This document shows, piece by piece, positions 32,691 to 42,064 of a DNA stretch of 64,000 bases (its first letter is position 1; each line of letters opens with the position of its first letter). The notes beneath the pieces are model-generated. The model was not told the origin of the DNA, ran no database searches, and was given only the letters and a program-made list of their open reading frames with translations. The stretch comes from Granulicella sp. S156 (GTDB taxonomy: Bacteria > Acidobacteriota > Terriglobia > Terriglobales > Acidobacteriaceae). Position numbers and translations under genes: made by a program. Where the stretch lies: assembly GCF_009766105.1 (NCBI RefSeq), contig NZ_LMUH01000022.1, forward strand, positions 99,545-163,544. The letters run 5' to 3'.

Positions 32691-34463
32691 TTAGCGTTTC
32701 GATTCAGGTTGCCATGTTAAGTGCATCAAAGAAATGCCCTGTCTGGGCATTTCCGTCTCGACCGTCACTTGTCCATTCGTCACATCAATCCACTCGGGTG
32801 ACGTAAGAAGCTGCAGTTGGCCGGCAGCCTTCAGGTCGGAGTATTGCTTAGCCGTTGGATGCTGTGGCGAGCCCATCGCGAGCCAAGGTGTGTAGGCATT
32901 ACTATGCGTGTCATCCAGCCGGTAATGTTCCAGCAGCACTCTGTGCACGGCGGCCGGAAATCCAGTGACAGTCACAGCAGTGGGAGACGCCTCAGCTGGG
33001 GCATTGACATCGTGATAGTTCCACACCAGCACGGCGGCCTCGTGATCACCGCGGGTGGCCAGCGCATCGACGTCCGGCGCCTGACGAACACCGGTGCTGA
33101 CCAAGGTGTCCAGCGGAACCTTACCGGAGCTGTTTACACTAACGCGGTTGCCGGACATGAGTGCGAACATCCGAAAGACATTCAATACCGGCTTGTCGAT
33201 ACCGTTCGTGGCGAGCGAGCGAAATCCTTCGAAGTAGTCTTTGTCTTCAAACTCAAACGACCAGCTCAGCATGGCGAGCAGGTTGACTGCATGCTCGTCC
33301 TGCAATTCAAACAACGCCTTGAAAGCGGCAGCTGTGTATGCGGGATATAGAGTGCCGTTGCGATAGTTATTCGCTGGATTAACTTTCGAGGAACAGGCAG
33401 CACAGCCCTCGGGATCCGCTTCACTAAGGATGATAGGAAGACTCCTAAACCGTGGATACGAAGCGATCAGTGAGAAGCCCTTGTCGACATCATTGAGCTC
33501 GCTATGGATGCCCATGGTCACCTTACCGTCTGCGATCTTTGGCGACCCTTTGGCGTGGAACGATATGAAATCCATCGGGATGGGTCTTCCGTTCGCGGCA
33601 CTCCTGCCCGAGTTCACATGCTCGAGAAAGCCTTTGAGAAACAAATTTGCCTTCGGCCCTCCCGGGCTGGTCGAGGCCGGTCCTCCCACTTTAGCGCCAG
33701 GCAACGCTGCCCTCACCCCTGCGACAGCATAGTCATAGAGCTTCCAATACTCCTGAGGTGTAGTGTGCCAGTAGTCAATGTCGGGTTCATTCCAAACTTC
33801 AAAGTACCAGGTCAACACCTTCTCCCTGCCATAGCGTTCGACCAGGTGCGCCGTGACGACGCGTGCAAGCTCTCCCCACTTGCCGTAGTCCTTCGGTGGG
33901 TTATTGCTCTTACCGGACACCGTAGATTGCGGATAGTGTACTTGGTACGGCTCGTGCCGATTAGGAAGATCTGCTGCCAGATCTTTGGGCATGAAACCAA
34001 GTTCAACCATGGGCCTCACCCCTGCCGCCTGATAAGCGTCGAAGATGCTGTCCAGGATCTTGAAGTCGTAGATCGGCTTGCCATCGGCGTCTTCGGAGTA
34101 GACGTTGGTCGAACTGAACTTCAACTCCGCCCTTCCATCGCCTGAAGTCAACAGGTGGTGCGCGCGTATGTAGACCGGCACAGGACTAAGGTCGTGTAAC
34201 TCACCCAGAAGCTCTCTTCCATGCGGCGCGGTGGTGTAGTTGATTTCGTCATACCCGAACCAACTGTAGATTGGTTTGTAGGCGCCGACTGCTTTGGCTA
34301 AGTCCACCTGAATCGTCACCGAGGGCTGATGAGGGAGCGGCGCAGTATCCGCTACTACGTTCTGGGCGTCGATCGGAGCGATCAGCATTGTCGCTAAAAG
34401 AATCTGGACAGCCCTGCCGGCGACCATGAACGGCCTGTGAAATCCAAAGGAAATCTGCTTCAT
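32691..34463 (-). CDS. GH39-family beta-xylosidase-like enzyme, secreted
   Basis: 590 residues from ATG 34463, with GGGGAGAG upstream. The signal peptide ends near PIDAQ (about residue 34). A TIM barrel contains WYFEVWNEPDIDYW, where the Glu after Asn is the acid/base of clan GH-A, and LPIILSEADPEG, whose Glu is the expected nucleophile. The C-terminal beta domain (VLVWNYHDVNAPAE) fits GH39 xylosidases. It probably cuts xylo-oligosaccharides taken from the same polymer as the neighbouring GH43. An 11-bp-arm inverted repeat lies 41-75 bp upstream. Confidence 0.85.
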   Translation of the reverse strand: MKQISFGFHRPFMVAGRAVQILLATMLIAPIDAQNVVADTAPLPHQPSVTIQVDLAKAVGAYKPIYSWFGYDEINYTTAPHGRELLGELHDLSPVPVYIRAHHLLTSGDGRAELKFSSTNVYSEDADGKPIYDFKILDSIFDAYQAAGVRPMVELGFMPKDLAADLPNRHEPYQVHYPQSTVSGKSNNPPKDYGKWGELARVVTAHLVERYGREKVLTWYFEVWNEPDIDYWHTTPQEYWKLYDYAVAGVRAALPGAKVGGPASTSPGGPKANLFLKGFLEHVNSGRSAANGRPIPMDFISFHAKGSPKIADGKVTMGIHSELNDVDKGFSLIASYPRFRSLPIILSEADPEGCAACSSKVNPANNYRNGTLYPAYTAAAFKALFELQDEHAVNLLAMLSWSFEFEDKDYFEGFRSLATNGIDKPVLNVFRMFALMSGNRVSVNSSGKVPLDTLVSTGVRQAPDVDALATRGDHEAAVLVWNYHDVNAPAEASPTAVTVTGFPAAVHRVLLEHYRLDDTHSNAYTPWLAMGSPQHPTAKQYSDLKAAGQLQLLTSPEWIDVTNGQVTVETEMPRQGISLMHLTWQPESKR

Positions 34464-34487
34464 TATCAATTCTCTCCCCCACCTCAT

Positions 34488-34948
34488 CGGGACATCTCCT
34501 GCGGAAACCTGGAATCACTCTAGTCGTTTCCAGGTTTCTCGACAGCCTTCCCAGACGCAGCATCTTCCTTCTCCAGGAGCAGACTTACCGCCAGACTTCC
34601 CATGTGATTGTTGCCCAGGTCGTGAACCGCGAGACGCATAGATCGTGCCTGCACCGGAATCAGCACAGCCATTGGAACATGGTACCCGCTCGAGAGCATC
34701 GCGCCCGAACCGTCCTAGACGGAATCAACTCCACGTGGCGGAGGGTACGATTTATTCAGCCTTCTCGCCGCAGTTACTGTCTCCCCTCTGTACGACGGAG
34801 GATCTCGTCTAACTACCTGCCGATTCTGTGTGACGTTAGAATTGAGCCTTCGGGAGCTGCTGCGTCTGGCCGCGAGTCAATAATTTTTATGTCCCTCGCA
34901 TGCCCTGCTCAGCGCACATATTTCAATAGGTCGAATCGAGATAGACGG
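34488..34948. other. 461-bp divergent promoter region (GH39 and propeller genes)
   Basis: No supported gene. An inverted repeat, GAAACCTGGAA (34504-34514) and TTCCAGGTTTC (34528-34538), sits on the GH39 side. The plus-strand reading frame of the next gene is open from 34604, but its signal peptide starts only at 34949. Confidence 0.5.
34504..34538 (-). promoter_or_regulatory. Inverted repeat upstream of the GH39 gene
   Basis: Perfect 11-bp arms GAAACCTGGAA and TTCCAGGTTTC with a 13-bp spacer, ending 41 bp before the GH39 ATG. It could be an operator for a sugar-responsive regulator or a 5'-UTR hairpin. No second copy was noticed in the window. Confidence 0.45.
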
Positions 34949-36811
34949 ATGCGAATCATTGGTGGGTCCTTGTTGCAAGGTGTGTCAGGTCTTCTCGCTA
35001 GCTTATGCGTTTTCGCAATGGCAAATGGACGCGCGGATGCGCAGGTGGATGTACTGACTCAACACAACGACAATGCACGCACGGGCACAAACCTGCACGA
35101 GACCGTGTTGACACCCGAAAATGTGAACAAGTCGCAGTTCGGCATGCTGTTCAAACGAGTGGTGGACGATCAACTTTATACGCAACCGCTGGTCGTGACC
35201 AACGTTACAGTGGGTGGCGGAACACACGACATCGTATATGTGACGACAGTGAACAACAGCGTATATGCGTTCGACGCAAATGATACGGAGGCTACAGCAC
35301 CAATTTGGCACGTAAACTTCGGGACACCGGCGAACCTGCATAGTGCGAACTTCGGCTGTCTTGATATCAACGGGAAGATGGGAATCATCGGGACGCCAGT
35401 AATCGACAAGACGCGAGGCGTACTGTACGTGGTGGCTCTGACCCAGGCGGGCACGGGATTTACTCAACGTCTGCACGAGTTGGATTTGGCTACGGGTGCG
35501 GACCTCCCGGCGAGTCCGGCGGTGATCAAGGCTCCGGGTTTCGACGCCTTGATGCAGAATCAGCGTCCGGCGCTGATGCTGGCAAACGGCATGGTCTATG
35601 TGGGGTATGCGTCGCACTGCGACAAGGATCCCTACCACGGCTATCTGATGGCATACGACGCACACACCTTGGAGCAGGTGAGCGTCTTCAATACGTCGCC
35701 GACAGGGATGGAGGCGAGCATCTGGCAGTCGGGCCAGGGGCCGGCGGCGGACGCTGAGGGTAACGTATATGTGGTGACCGGCAATGGAAGCTGGGATGGG
35801 GTGAAGAACTTTAGCGAGAGTTTTCTGAAGCTCACTCCGCGTCTCAAGCTGCTGGACTGGTTCACACCAACGAATCATCTAACTCTGGATAAGAAAGACA
35901 ACGATCTGAACTCCTCGGGAGCGACGCTAATCCCAGGGACGCACCTGGTGCTGGGCGGCGGCAAGGAAGGCGTGCTGTACACGCTGGATACGCGAAACTT
36001 CGGCCACCTTGGAGATGAACATGCGGTGCAGCATTTTCAGGCGACCGCTTCCCATCTGCACAGCCTGGTGTACTGGGTGAGCGCCAAGCAAGGCGCGATG
36101 CTGTATGTATGGGGGCAAAGGGACAAGGCGAAGGTCTACAAGTTCACAGGAGAGCGGCTGGCGGAGACACCTGCAATGATGCGTGAAGTTCCGAATGAGG
36201 GGCATCCCGGAGCAATGCTGTCGCTCTCGGCGAACGGCGGCAAGGATGGGATTCTCTGGGCGGCGATCCATGCGACGGGTGACTCCTGGCACGAGTCGCG
36301 GCCGGGGATTCTGCACGCCTACGACGCCGATGACATTCAGCATGAGCTATGGAACTCCCTTGAAGTGCCAGCGCGGGATGATTGCGGAGAGTATTCGAAG
36401 ATGGCGCCGCCAACGATCGCAAATGGGAGGGTTTATCTAGCGAGCTTTGGTGCGGAGAACGTAGGGACTGGGCAGTTCTGCGTATACGGGCTACTACCCG
36501 CACACGAAGCGACGAGGCTCGCGGCTCCATCAGGGGTAAAGGCCGAGATACAGGGTGGAAAGGTAATACTGACCTGGGACACAATGCCTGGCGCGAATGT
36601 GTATCGCGTCGAGCGGACGAGCACGCTCGAGCCGGCGAGAAGGACGGTAGCGATGGGATTGACGACAGCAAAGTTTGCCGAGCCGGCGCCGGAGCGCGGC
36701 GAGTCCGTGACCTATACGATCTTCGCAGTCGGAAGGAATGGAGTCAGCCTAGGGGCAGAGGCAGTGAAGATCACGGTGCCGAAGCCGATGTCGACACGCA
36801 TGCAGCATTGA
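34949..36811 (+). CDS. Secreted PQQ-like beta-propeller protein with C-terminal FN3 domain
   Basis: 620 residues from ATG 34949, chosen because a signal peptide (MRIIGGSLLQGVSGLLASLC to ADAQ) starts there. The mature part begins VDVLTQHNDNARTGTNLHE, a familiar opening of secreted propeller proteins in Acidobacteriota. Repeated blades such as HDIVYVTTVNNSVYAFDAND, GVLYVVALTQ and GNVYVVTGNGSW follow. The last 90 residues (APSGVKAEIQGGKVILTWD) are an FN3-like module. No catalytic residues are obvious; it may bind polysaccharide or act as a dehydrogenase-like scaffold. It converges on the MGH1-like gene. Confidence 0.75.
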   Translation: MRIIGGSLLQGVSGLLASLCVFAMANGRADAQVDVLTQHNDNARTGTNLHETVLTPENVNKSQFGMLFKRVVDDQLYTQPLVVTNVTVGGGTHDIVYVTTVNNSVYAFDANDTEATAPIWHVNFGTPANLHSANFGCLDINGKMGIIGTPVIDKTRGVLYVVALTQAGTGFTQRLHELDLATGADLPASPAVIKAPGFDALMQNQRPALMLANGMVYVGYASHCDKDPYHGYLMAYDAHTLEQVSVFNTSPTGMEASIWQSGQGPAADAEGNVYVVTGNGSWDGVKNFSESFLKLTPRLKLLDWFTPTNHLTLDKKDNDLNSSGATLIPGTHLVLGGGKEGVLYTLDTRNFGHLGDEHAVQHFQATASHLHSLVYWVSAKQGAMLYVWGQRDKAKVYKFTGERLAETPAMMREVPNEGHPGAMLSLSANGGKDGILWAAIHATGDSWHESRPGILHAYDADDIQHELWNSLEVPARDDCGEYSKMAPPTIANGRVYLASFGAENVGTGQFCVYGLLPAHEATRLAAPSGVKAEIQGGKVILTWDTMPGANVYRVERTSTLEPARRTVAMGLTTAKFAEPAPERGESVTYTIFAVGRNGVSLGAEAVKITVPKPMSTRMQH

Positions 36812-36891
36812 AGATCTGGGTCGAGTCGGCACTGGGAGTTTCACCCAGGTCTCCTCACAGGACCGGACGTGAGCCTCTCGGCTCAGTCCTT
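36812..36891 (-). mobile_element. Group II intron 3' remnant (domains V-VI)
   Basis: Read on the minus strand, the 80 bp between two convergent stop codons begin AAGGACTGAGCCGAGAGG and continue CTCACGTCCGGTCCTGTGAG, GAGACCTGGGTGAAACTCCC and AGTGCCGACTCGACC. This closely follows the 3' end of bacterial group II introns (GAGCCGGATGAATCGAGAGG, TTCACGTCCGGTTCTGTGAG, then GTGAAACTCCC and CTACTCGAC). Changes in the 5' strand of domain V remove part of the catalytic helix, so it is dead. Its hairpins may now serve as a two-way terminator. Confidence 0.65.
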
Positions 36892-38250
36892 TCAGATCAT
36901 TTCGAGGACCAGAAGATTCCAGTCCATAAAGCCCTTGTGGCTCAAGGCTGCTCCTGTGTCTGGGTGGTAATACTCATTGAGCGAACCCGACGTCTCCAGG
37001 TCCTTCGCTAGAAGTGCAACGGTACTGCTCGCAAGCTTCGCCGCATCGACCGTGCACTTGTAGTTCACGAGCCCCTTCCAGGCAAGGTAGTTGGAGATGA
37101 TCCAAATAGGACCGAGCCAATTGCTTGGATTACCGCTTCGCTCCACCGAGTACATTCGCTCCGCACGAGAGAGCGTGCGAACACCATACTTCGCTCCAAG
37201 GGTGTTTTGATTGCGCAGGTGTTCGACGAGTGAGACGGCCTGATCCTGAGTTGCCAATTCACACCACATGGGAAGAAACCCAGTGAAGGTCTGAATCCGC
37301 AATGGCACCGAGTCCCACGACATCGCCATGCCGCGCTTCACCTTTGGAATCAACTCGGCACGCCGGTCTACACATTGGACATCAGCGGTGTAGAAAAACT
37401 TGTCGCGTGCATCCCAGCACTCTTTCTGGATGGCAGCGCCAAGCTGCGTCACATCGTGCTGGAACTGACGCTGCTCTTCGCTGCGTCCCAACTGCCGAGC
37501 GATCTCCGCAGCAGCCTTTAGGTCCTGATAATAGAGGCAGTTCAGCAGAAGGTTCGCGGAGGAGAAAAATGGTCTGCCAAATGTCGTAGGATCGTTGTCA
37601 TTTCCGATCGCAACGTCGTCTCCCCAGACATACAGTCCCGTTTTACTGAGATTATTCACGCTCCAGGACCGATAGAACGCAATGAGCTTTGATAGGTAGG
37701 GTTCGAACCACTTCGCGTCGCCGGTCTGCTCCGTAATGAGAAGACCTAACTGCGCCATCACGGGCTTGGCCTGATTTTCAATGTGCGGCGTCTTGCCTCG
37801 GAGACACCCGAGGGGATCTGGATCGTCCACGGAGATCAGCATAGGTATGCGTCCCTCCGCGGACTGGTGATCAAAGAAGTTGGCAATGCAGCCGCGCGCG
37901 TGCTCCGCGACGTCGTGCTTCAGCATGGCGTCGTTCGTAAGCTCTGCTACACGAAAGAGCCCACGCGCTGTCCAGAGCGTATCCCAGTCCCAGAGCGACG
38001 TCACATACTCGGCGCCAGGGAGGCTTGGAGAGATGCTTGGCTGGTGCAGCACCCCCATAGGGTTGCGCAGAAGCTTACGCGCATTCGCCGCGAAGTACTG
38101 AAGAAGGCGGTCGCGGTCTGTTCGTTCCGACGACGTATCTGAAGCGAGGACAGTTGATCCCCTGTCTTTGAAAGCGGAGGAAAGGAGCAGGCCGCCACTA
38201 CTGAGCGCGGCCTGCTTGATGATGGTGCGACGTGAAAGGTTGCTCGTCAT
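36892..38250 (-). CDS. MGH1/GH63-like glycoside hydrolase, Tat-exported
   Basis: 452 residues. A Tat signal (LSRRTIIKQAALSSGGLLLS) is followed by an (alpha/alpha)6-barrel pattern of the mannosylglycerate hydrolase-like/GH63 group: SLWDWDTLWTARGLF, LYVWGDDVAIGNDNDPTTFG, NWLGPIWIISNYLAW and LNEYYHPDTGAALSHKGFMDW. The Asp in the GDD region and the Glu in LNEYY are the likely acid/base residues. The gene starts 30 bp after the TonB-dependent receptor gene, so it is probably co-transcribed and acts on the sugar the receptor imports. The stop codon directly abuts a group II intron remnant. Confidence 0.78.
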   Translation of the reverse strand: MTSNLSRRTIIKQAALSSGGLLLSSAFKDRGSTVLASDTSSERTDRDRLLQYFAANARKLLRNPMGVLHQPSISPSLPGAEYVTSLWDWDTLWTARGLFRVAELTNDAMLKHDVAEHARGCIANFFDHQSAEGRIPMLISVDDPDPLGCLRGKTPHIENQAKPVMAQLGLLITEQTGDAKWFEPYLSKLIAFYRSWSVNNLSKTGLYVWGDDVAIGNDNDPTTFGRPFFSSANLLLNCLYYQDLKAAAEIARQLGRSEEQRQFQHDVTQLGAAIQKECWDARDKFFYTADVQCVDRRAELIPKVKRGMAMSWDSVPLRIQTFTGFLPMWCELATQDQAVSLVEHLRNQNTLGAKYGVRTLSRAERMYSVERSGNPSNWLGPIWIISNYLAWKGLVNYKCTVDAAKLASSTVALLAKDLETSGSLNEYYHPDTGAALSHKGFMDWNLLVLEMI

Positions 38251-38280
38251 ATCACTTTCATGGGGGTTTCAAGGGGTGCG

Positions 38281-41200
38281 TTAGAAGGACAGACGGAGGC
38301 TGAGCTGCAAGACGCGAGGATCCCAGGTGGAAGTAACTTGGCCAAAGGTGGCGTCGTTAAACCCGCCATCTACGTTTTGGAATTGTGTGTGATTGAACGT
38401 ATTGTAGGAATCTGCGCGGAACTGCAGTTCCGTTCCCTTGCGATTGAGGGCAAACGTTTTAAAGAGCGCAAGGCTCCATTCATCGCGCCCCGGCAAGCGA
38501 ATACTATTACGTCTCGAATCTCCGAAAGAAAGTGCGGCAGGAGTTGCAAAAGAATTCGTGCTGATCCACGCCAGTCGGGAGTGGAGGTATTTGACCGGCG
38601 CCACTAGATTGGGGCGCTCGGTTGTGCCTCCGCCCAAACCGACATTGTCGAAGCCTAATGTCGGGGTGAATGGCATTCCGCTCTTCATGGCGGTCACTCC
38701 AGAAATCTGCCAGCCCCCCAGCGCTTGACGGGCAAACCCGTTGGACAAGTTATTTCCGAAAGGCACCTTATAGATGTAGGTCGCGTTGAACACATTCGTT
38801 TGATCCAGATCGCTGGGCCCGTAGTCGAATCTTGGGTCAAAGGGATTGGAAATGGACCCTGAAGTCAGTTGTTGCTCTACGGTTTGCACATTCATGGCCT
38901 TGGACCAGGTATAGGCCAGTTGCAGGCTCAGGCCGTGCATGTTTTCCGTACGCAGGGTCGTCTGCAACGAATTGTAATTGGCATTGGCACTCGTTTCCTG
39001 CTGTGTAATGCCGCTGTATCCCGGATAGATACGATCGAAATTTGCGTTGTAGGTTCCCGCCGCTATCGCTAACCGGTGAGGATCGTTTAGGGGCACGGTG
39101 TCAATGCTGCGCTCCATATATTGGTGCCAACTCGCATTGCCCACATATCCAATCGTAAACACCGAGTTGCCCATGAGTTGCTGCTCTATGCCAAAACTGT
39201 ATTGTGCCGTCTCCGGAGTGGGATAGTTGTAGGCAAGGCTTGTAAGCCCAGCGGGTAAGATGGGGAACGCGCTGGTCGTCTGCCCGTTGATTGTGTTGGT
39301 CTCCGGGTTCGAGAAATAGACGTTGTTTACGCTCGGACTGTTGGAGAACGGTGGATTCGACTGCGCGGCATTGTAAATACTCCCTTGCGCGACCTGATCG
39401 AAGAATATGCCGGCCCCGCTGCGGAGGATTGTCTTGCCGTTTCCAAACAGATCATAGGCAAAGCCAATCCGGGGCTCGAATGTGCCCCAATAGTTCTTCC
39501 CCAACGCGCTTGGGAATCCGTTGCGGCCAGCGAGTTCAATGCCATTCAAATAGAACGGAACATTCGACAAGGCAACTCCGGGTACTGTCGAAACTCCTGG
39601 GCTGCTCGCACTGATGCTGCCGTCGCTATTGAAGACGGGCGCGTTCGAAAAGTTGTAGCTGGAGGGAATGAAGTTGGAGACACGATCATATTTTTCATAG
39701 GGACGGGGCAACGCCTCGTAGCGGAGGCCAAGGTTCAAGGTCAGACGCCGCTTGAAACGCCAGTCGTCCATCGCATAGACCCCTGCAAAGTTTTCCCGAT
39801 AATGTCTCCTGTCTTGCAACTCCGCTTCGGAATAGCTATCCGCCGTGCCCAGGACCATATCGGCGAAGCCGTTCCCCGGTACACTCGTCGAGCCGTTTGC
39901 TGCATATCCGGCTGTATAGCTCCCTCCGAAGTAGTAGTTCCCTTCGGTGTCGCCGCCAACGACCTGGTTCTTTGTGTAGTGCAGAAATGAGGCTCCGAAT
40001 TTGAAGTTATGCGCTCCCTTCGTCCACGAGAGGTCGTCGCGCTCGGTGTAGCCGAGACCGTCATTGTTATAGGGAAGAAATCCCGGCTGGTAGGAGTTGT
40101 TAAATGGCTGGCCGATGGACAACGTAGGCAGCCTGTTGGTCGGATCGTTGCCAGGAAAGAATTTATTGACCGTCCATCCGGACGGGATCTTGTAAGTACC
40201 GCTAATGCCGTAATAAAGCGCGTCGGCGTCGAAGTCGGATCCCACCACATTGATCAGGTTAGGACTGAAGATGTACGTCATCTGAATAACTGAGTTATAG
40301 ACAGGCGATCTCAACGGAAATCCGACCGTGGGAACACCGCCGAAAATGCCTGGAAAGAACTGCGAATCGGCATCGTGGATGAAGTGCCCCATGAGCGCAA
40401 TCTTATCGTTCACTTTTTCATCGATGCGCACGACATCCTCGCGTAGAAAGACTGTTTGGTTCGCGCTGGTGATATATTGATTTCCCGAATTGGGGAGTGG
40501 CAGAGCCCCTGTCCCTAAAAATAATTGAACATTCGGGTCGAGAAGAGAGCCGGGGATCTTGTTACCCGGAAATGGCTGTCCTGGAACAAGTCCGAGCGCG
40601 GTAAACTGAGCCAACTTGGCCGGATCTCCGACGTTGGGAACATAAATTGGCCTTGTTAGCGCGCTAAAATCGCCGTTCCGTTCCGCAGCCGTGGGAACGG
40701 TGCTGTTGGACACTCCGCCTAATACAATTCGGCGGTCCTCTTCGTTGACGAAGAAGAATGTCTTAGATCGATCGGCGTTGTAATGGCCAGGGATAAAGAG
40801 TGGCCCGCTCAGGTTTCCACCAAAGGTGTTGAAACGTAGTTCGGGCTTCGGTGTGCCCGATAGGTTAGAAAAATAGTTGTTCGCGTCGAGCGCGTCGTTT
40901 CGCAGATACTCCCACAGTGCGCCATGGAACGGACGAGCACCAGACTTGAGCACCATGGAGATGGTGCCGCCGGAGCCGAAGCCATAGTCTGCGGTGTAGT
41001 TGCTGGACAGCACCCTAAACTCGGCAATCGCGTCGGGTGAGGGTGCTACGTTCAGGTCGCCGGCGTCGCCGCGATCGTAAGCTTCACCGCCATCGATCAT
41101 CCAGCGGTTGTTGGCTGGCCCCATTCCATTGAAACTAGGGGAAAGGCTCGAGGTCTGCGTAGGGATGACAAAGTCTGACGCATTCGAGGTGACACCGGGC

Positions 41201-41691
41201 CCGAGAGCAGTCAACCCGACCACATTGCGCCCGTTAATATCAAGCTGCGAAACCTGGTCGCCCGAAATCAGGTAGCTTATTGCGTTCGAATCGGACTGAA
41301 CCTGTAGCGCGTTAGCGGTAACAGTAATGCTCTGCTCAACCGAACCAGATTCCATCTTGATATCTATGCGGACGGTGTCGTTGACGTTCAAAGGAATCCC
41401 GGTCGTCGTAAATTCCTTAAAGCCCTGCTTTTTGCACTTTATGGTGTATGTCCCGATACTCAGACCGGGTGCGTTGAAATCGCCACTACCATTCGTTTCC
41501 AGTGTTCGGCCGATGCCGGTGGCGCTATTGGTGATCACGACGCTTGCCCCAGGAACAATAGCTCCCGTAGAGTCAGTGACCGTGCCTACAATCGCGGTTT
41601 GCCCTTGCCCGTAGGAAAGTCGCGGCAGAACGAGGAAGAGGGCGAAGAACAGAACTGTCCATATAGAGCGTGATGCTTTCAACTGCAACAT
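38281..41691 (-). CDS. Oar-like TonB-dependent receptor with carboxypeptidase-regulatory domain
   Basis: 1136 residues from ATG 41691, which has GGAGG 6 bp upstream. The signal peptide (SIWTVLFFALFLVLPRLSYG) is followed by a CarboxypepD_reg domain (about 26-105; IVGTVTDSTGAIVPGASVVI), a plug with DINGRNVVGLTALGPGV, and a long beta barrel ending in Phe (VLQLSLRLSF). This Oar-type architecture is expanded in Acidobacteriota and takes up large substrates, often glycans, across the outer membrane with TonB energy. The MGH1-like gene follows within 30 bp and a regulator-like gene is divergent. Confidence 0.92.
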   Translation of the reverse strand: MLQLKASRSIWTVLFFALFLVLPRLSYGQGQTAIVGTVTDSTGAIVPGASVVITNSATGIGRTLETNGSGDFNAPGLSIGTYTIKCKKQGFKEFTTTGIPLNVNDTVRIDIKMESGSVEQSITVTANALQVQSDSNAISYLISGDQVSQLDINGRNVVGLTALGPGVTSNASDFVIPTQTSSLSPSFNGMGPANNRWMIDGGEAYDRGDAGDLNVAPSPDAIAEFRVLSSNYTADYGFGSGGTISMVLKSGARPFHGALWEYLRNDALDANNYFSNLSGTPKPELRFNTFGGNLSGPLFIPGHYNADRSKTFFFVNEEDRRIVLGGVSNSTVPTAAERNGDFSALTRPIYVPNVGDPAKLAQFTALGLVPGQPFPGNKIPGSLLDPNVQLFLGTGALPLPNSGNQYITSANQTVFLREDVVRIDEKVNDKIALMGHFIHDADSQFFPGIFGGVPTVGFPLRSPVYNSVIQMTYIFSPNLINVVGSDFDADALYYGISGTYKIPSGWTVNKFFPGNDPTNRLPTLSIGQPFNNSYQPGFLPYNNDGLGYTERDDLSWTKGAHNFKFGASFLHYTKNQVVGGDTEGNYYFGGSYTAGYAANGSTSVPGNGFADMVLGTADSYSEAELQDRRHYRENFAGVYAMDDWRFKRRLTLNLGLRYEALPRPYEKYDRVSNFIPSSYNFSNAPVFNSDGSISASSPGVSTVPGVALSNVPFYLNGIELAGRNGFPSALGKNYWGTFEPRIGFAYDLFGNGKTILRSGAGIFFDQVAQGSIYNAAQSNPPFSNSPSVNNVYFSNPETNTINGQTTSAFPILPAGLTSLAYNYPTPETAQYSFGIEQQLMGNSVFTIGYVGNASWHQYMERSIDTVPLNDPHRLAIAAGTYNANFDRIYPGYSGITQQETSANANYNSLQTTLRTENMHGLSLQLAYTWSKAMNVQTVEQQLTSGSISNPFDPRFDYGPSDLDQTNVFNATYIYKVPFGNNLSNGFARQALGGWQISGVTAMKSGMPFTPTLGFDNVGLGGGTTERPNLVAPVKYLHSRLAWISTNSFATPAALSFGDSRRNSIRLPGRDEWSLALFKTFALNRKGTELQFRADSYNTFNHTQFQNVDGGFNDATFGQVTSTWDPRVLQLSLRLSF

Positions 41692-42064
41692 GTTGCCTCC
41701 AATAACTGAGAGCGCCTCGCAGATTCTTGCTGCCTGAGACCACTCGCAGTTCCTGATCCTTGGCATGACGCTCATTGAGAATGAGCGTCGAGCTTCTCGT
41801 TGATGATGTTGGAGCTACTGTGGTCCCAACCTCATGCTTTATTTCATGTGAGAAACTATTTCCGGATCAACTTTGCATTCAGCAGGTTGAACAATGGAGT
41901 TGTCAATACCGCTACGGTAGCTCCAGCGTTCGATACCTCTGAATGGGTTTGTTACATGTCGCAAACTATTGATAGGAGGGCAGTTCTTTGAATAAAGTAG
42001 CGAGCCGTATCAAGCGTGTGCTACGTTCAGATCTCCGAATCTTCGGCTGGGAGAAAATGAGACT
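41692..42064. other. 373-bp divergent promoter region (receptor and regulator-like gene)
   Basis: No supported gene and no long dyad noticed. It must carry the promoters of the receptor operon (minus) and the regulator-like gene (plus). Confidence 0.4.

Noticed and set aside
34604-34948. N-terminal extension of the propeller/FN3 gene
   Set aside because: It is Arg/Ser-rich and would bury the clear signal peptide that begins at 34949.
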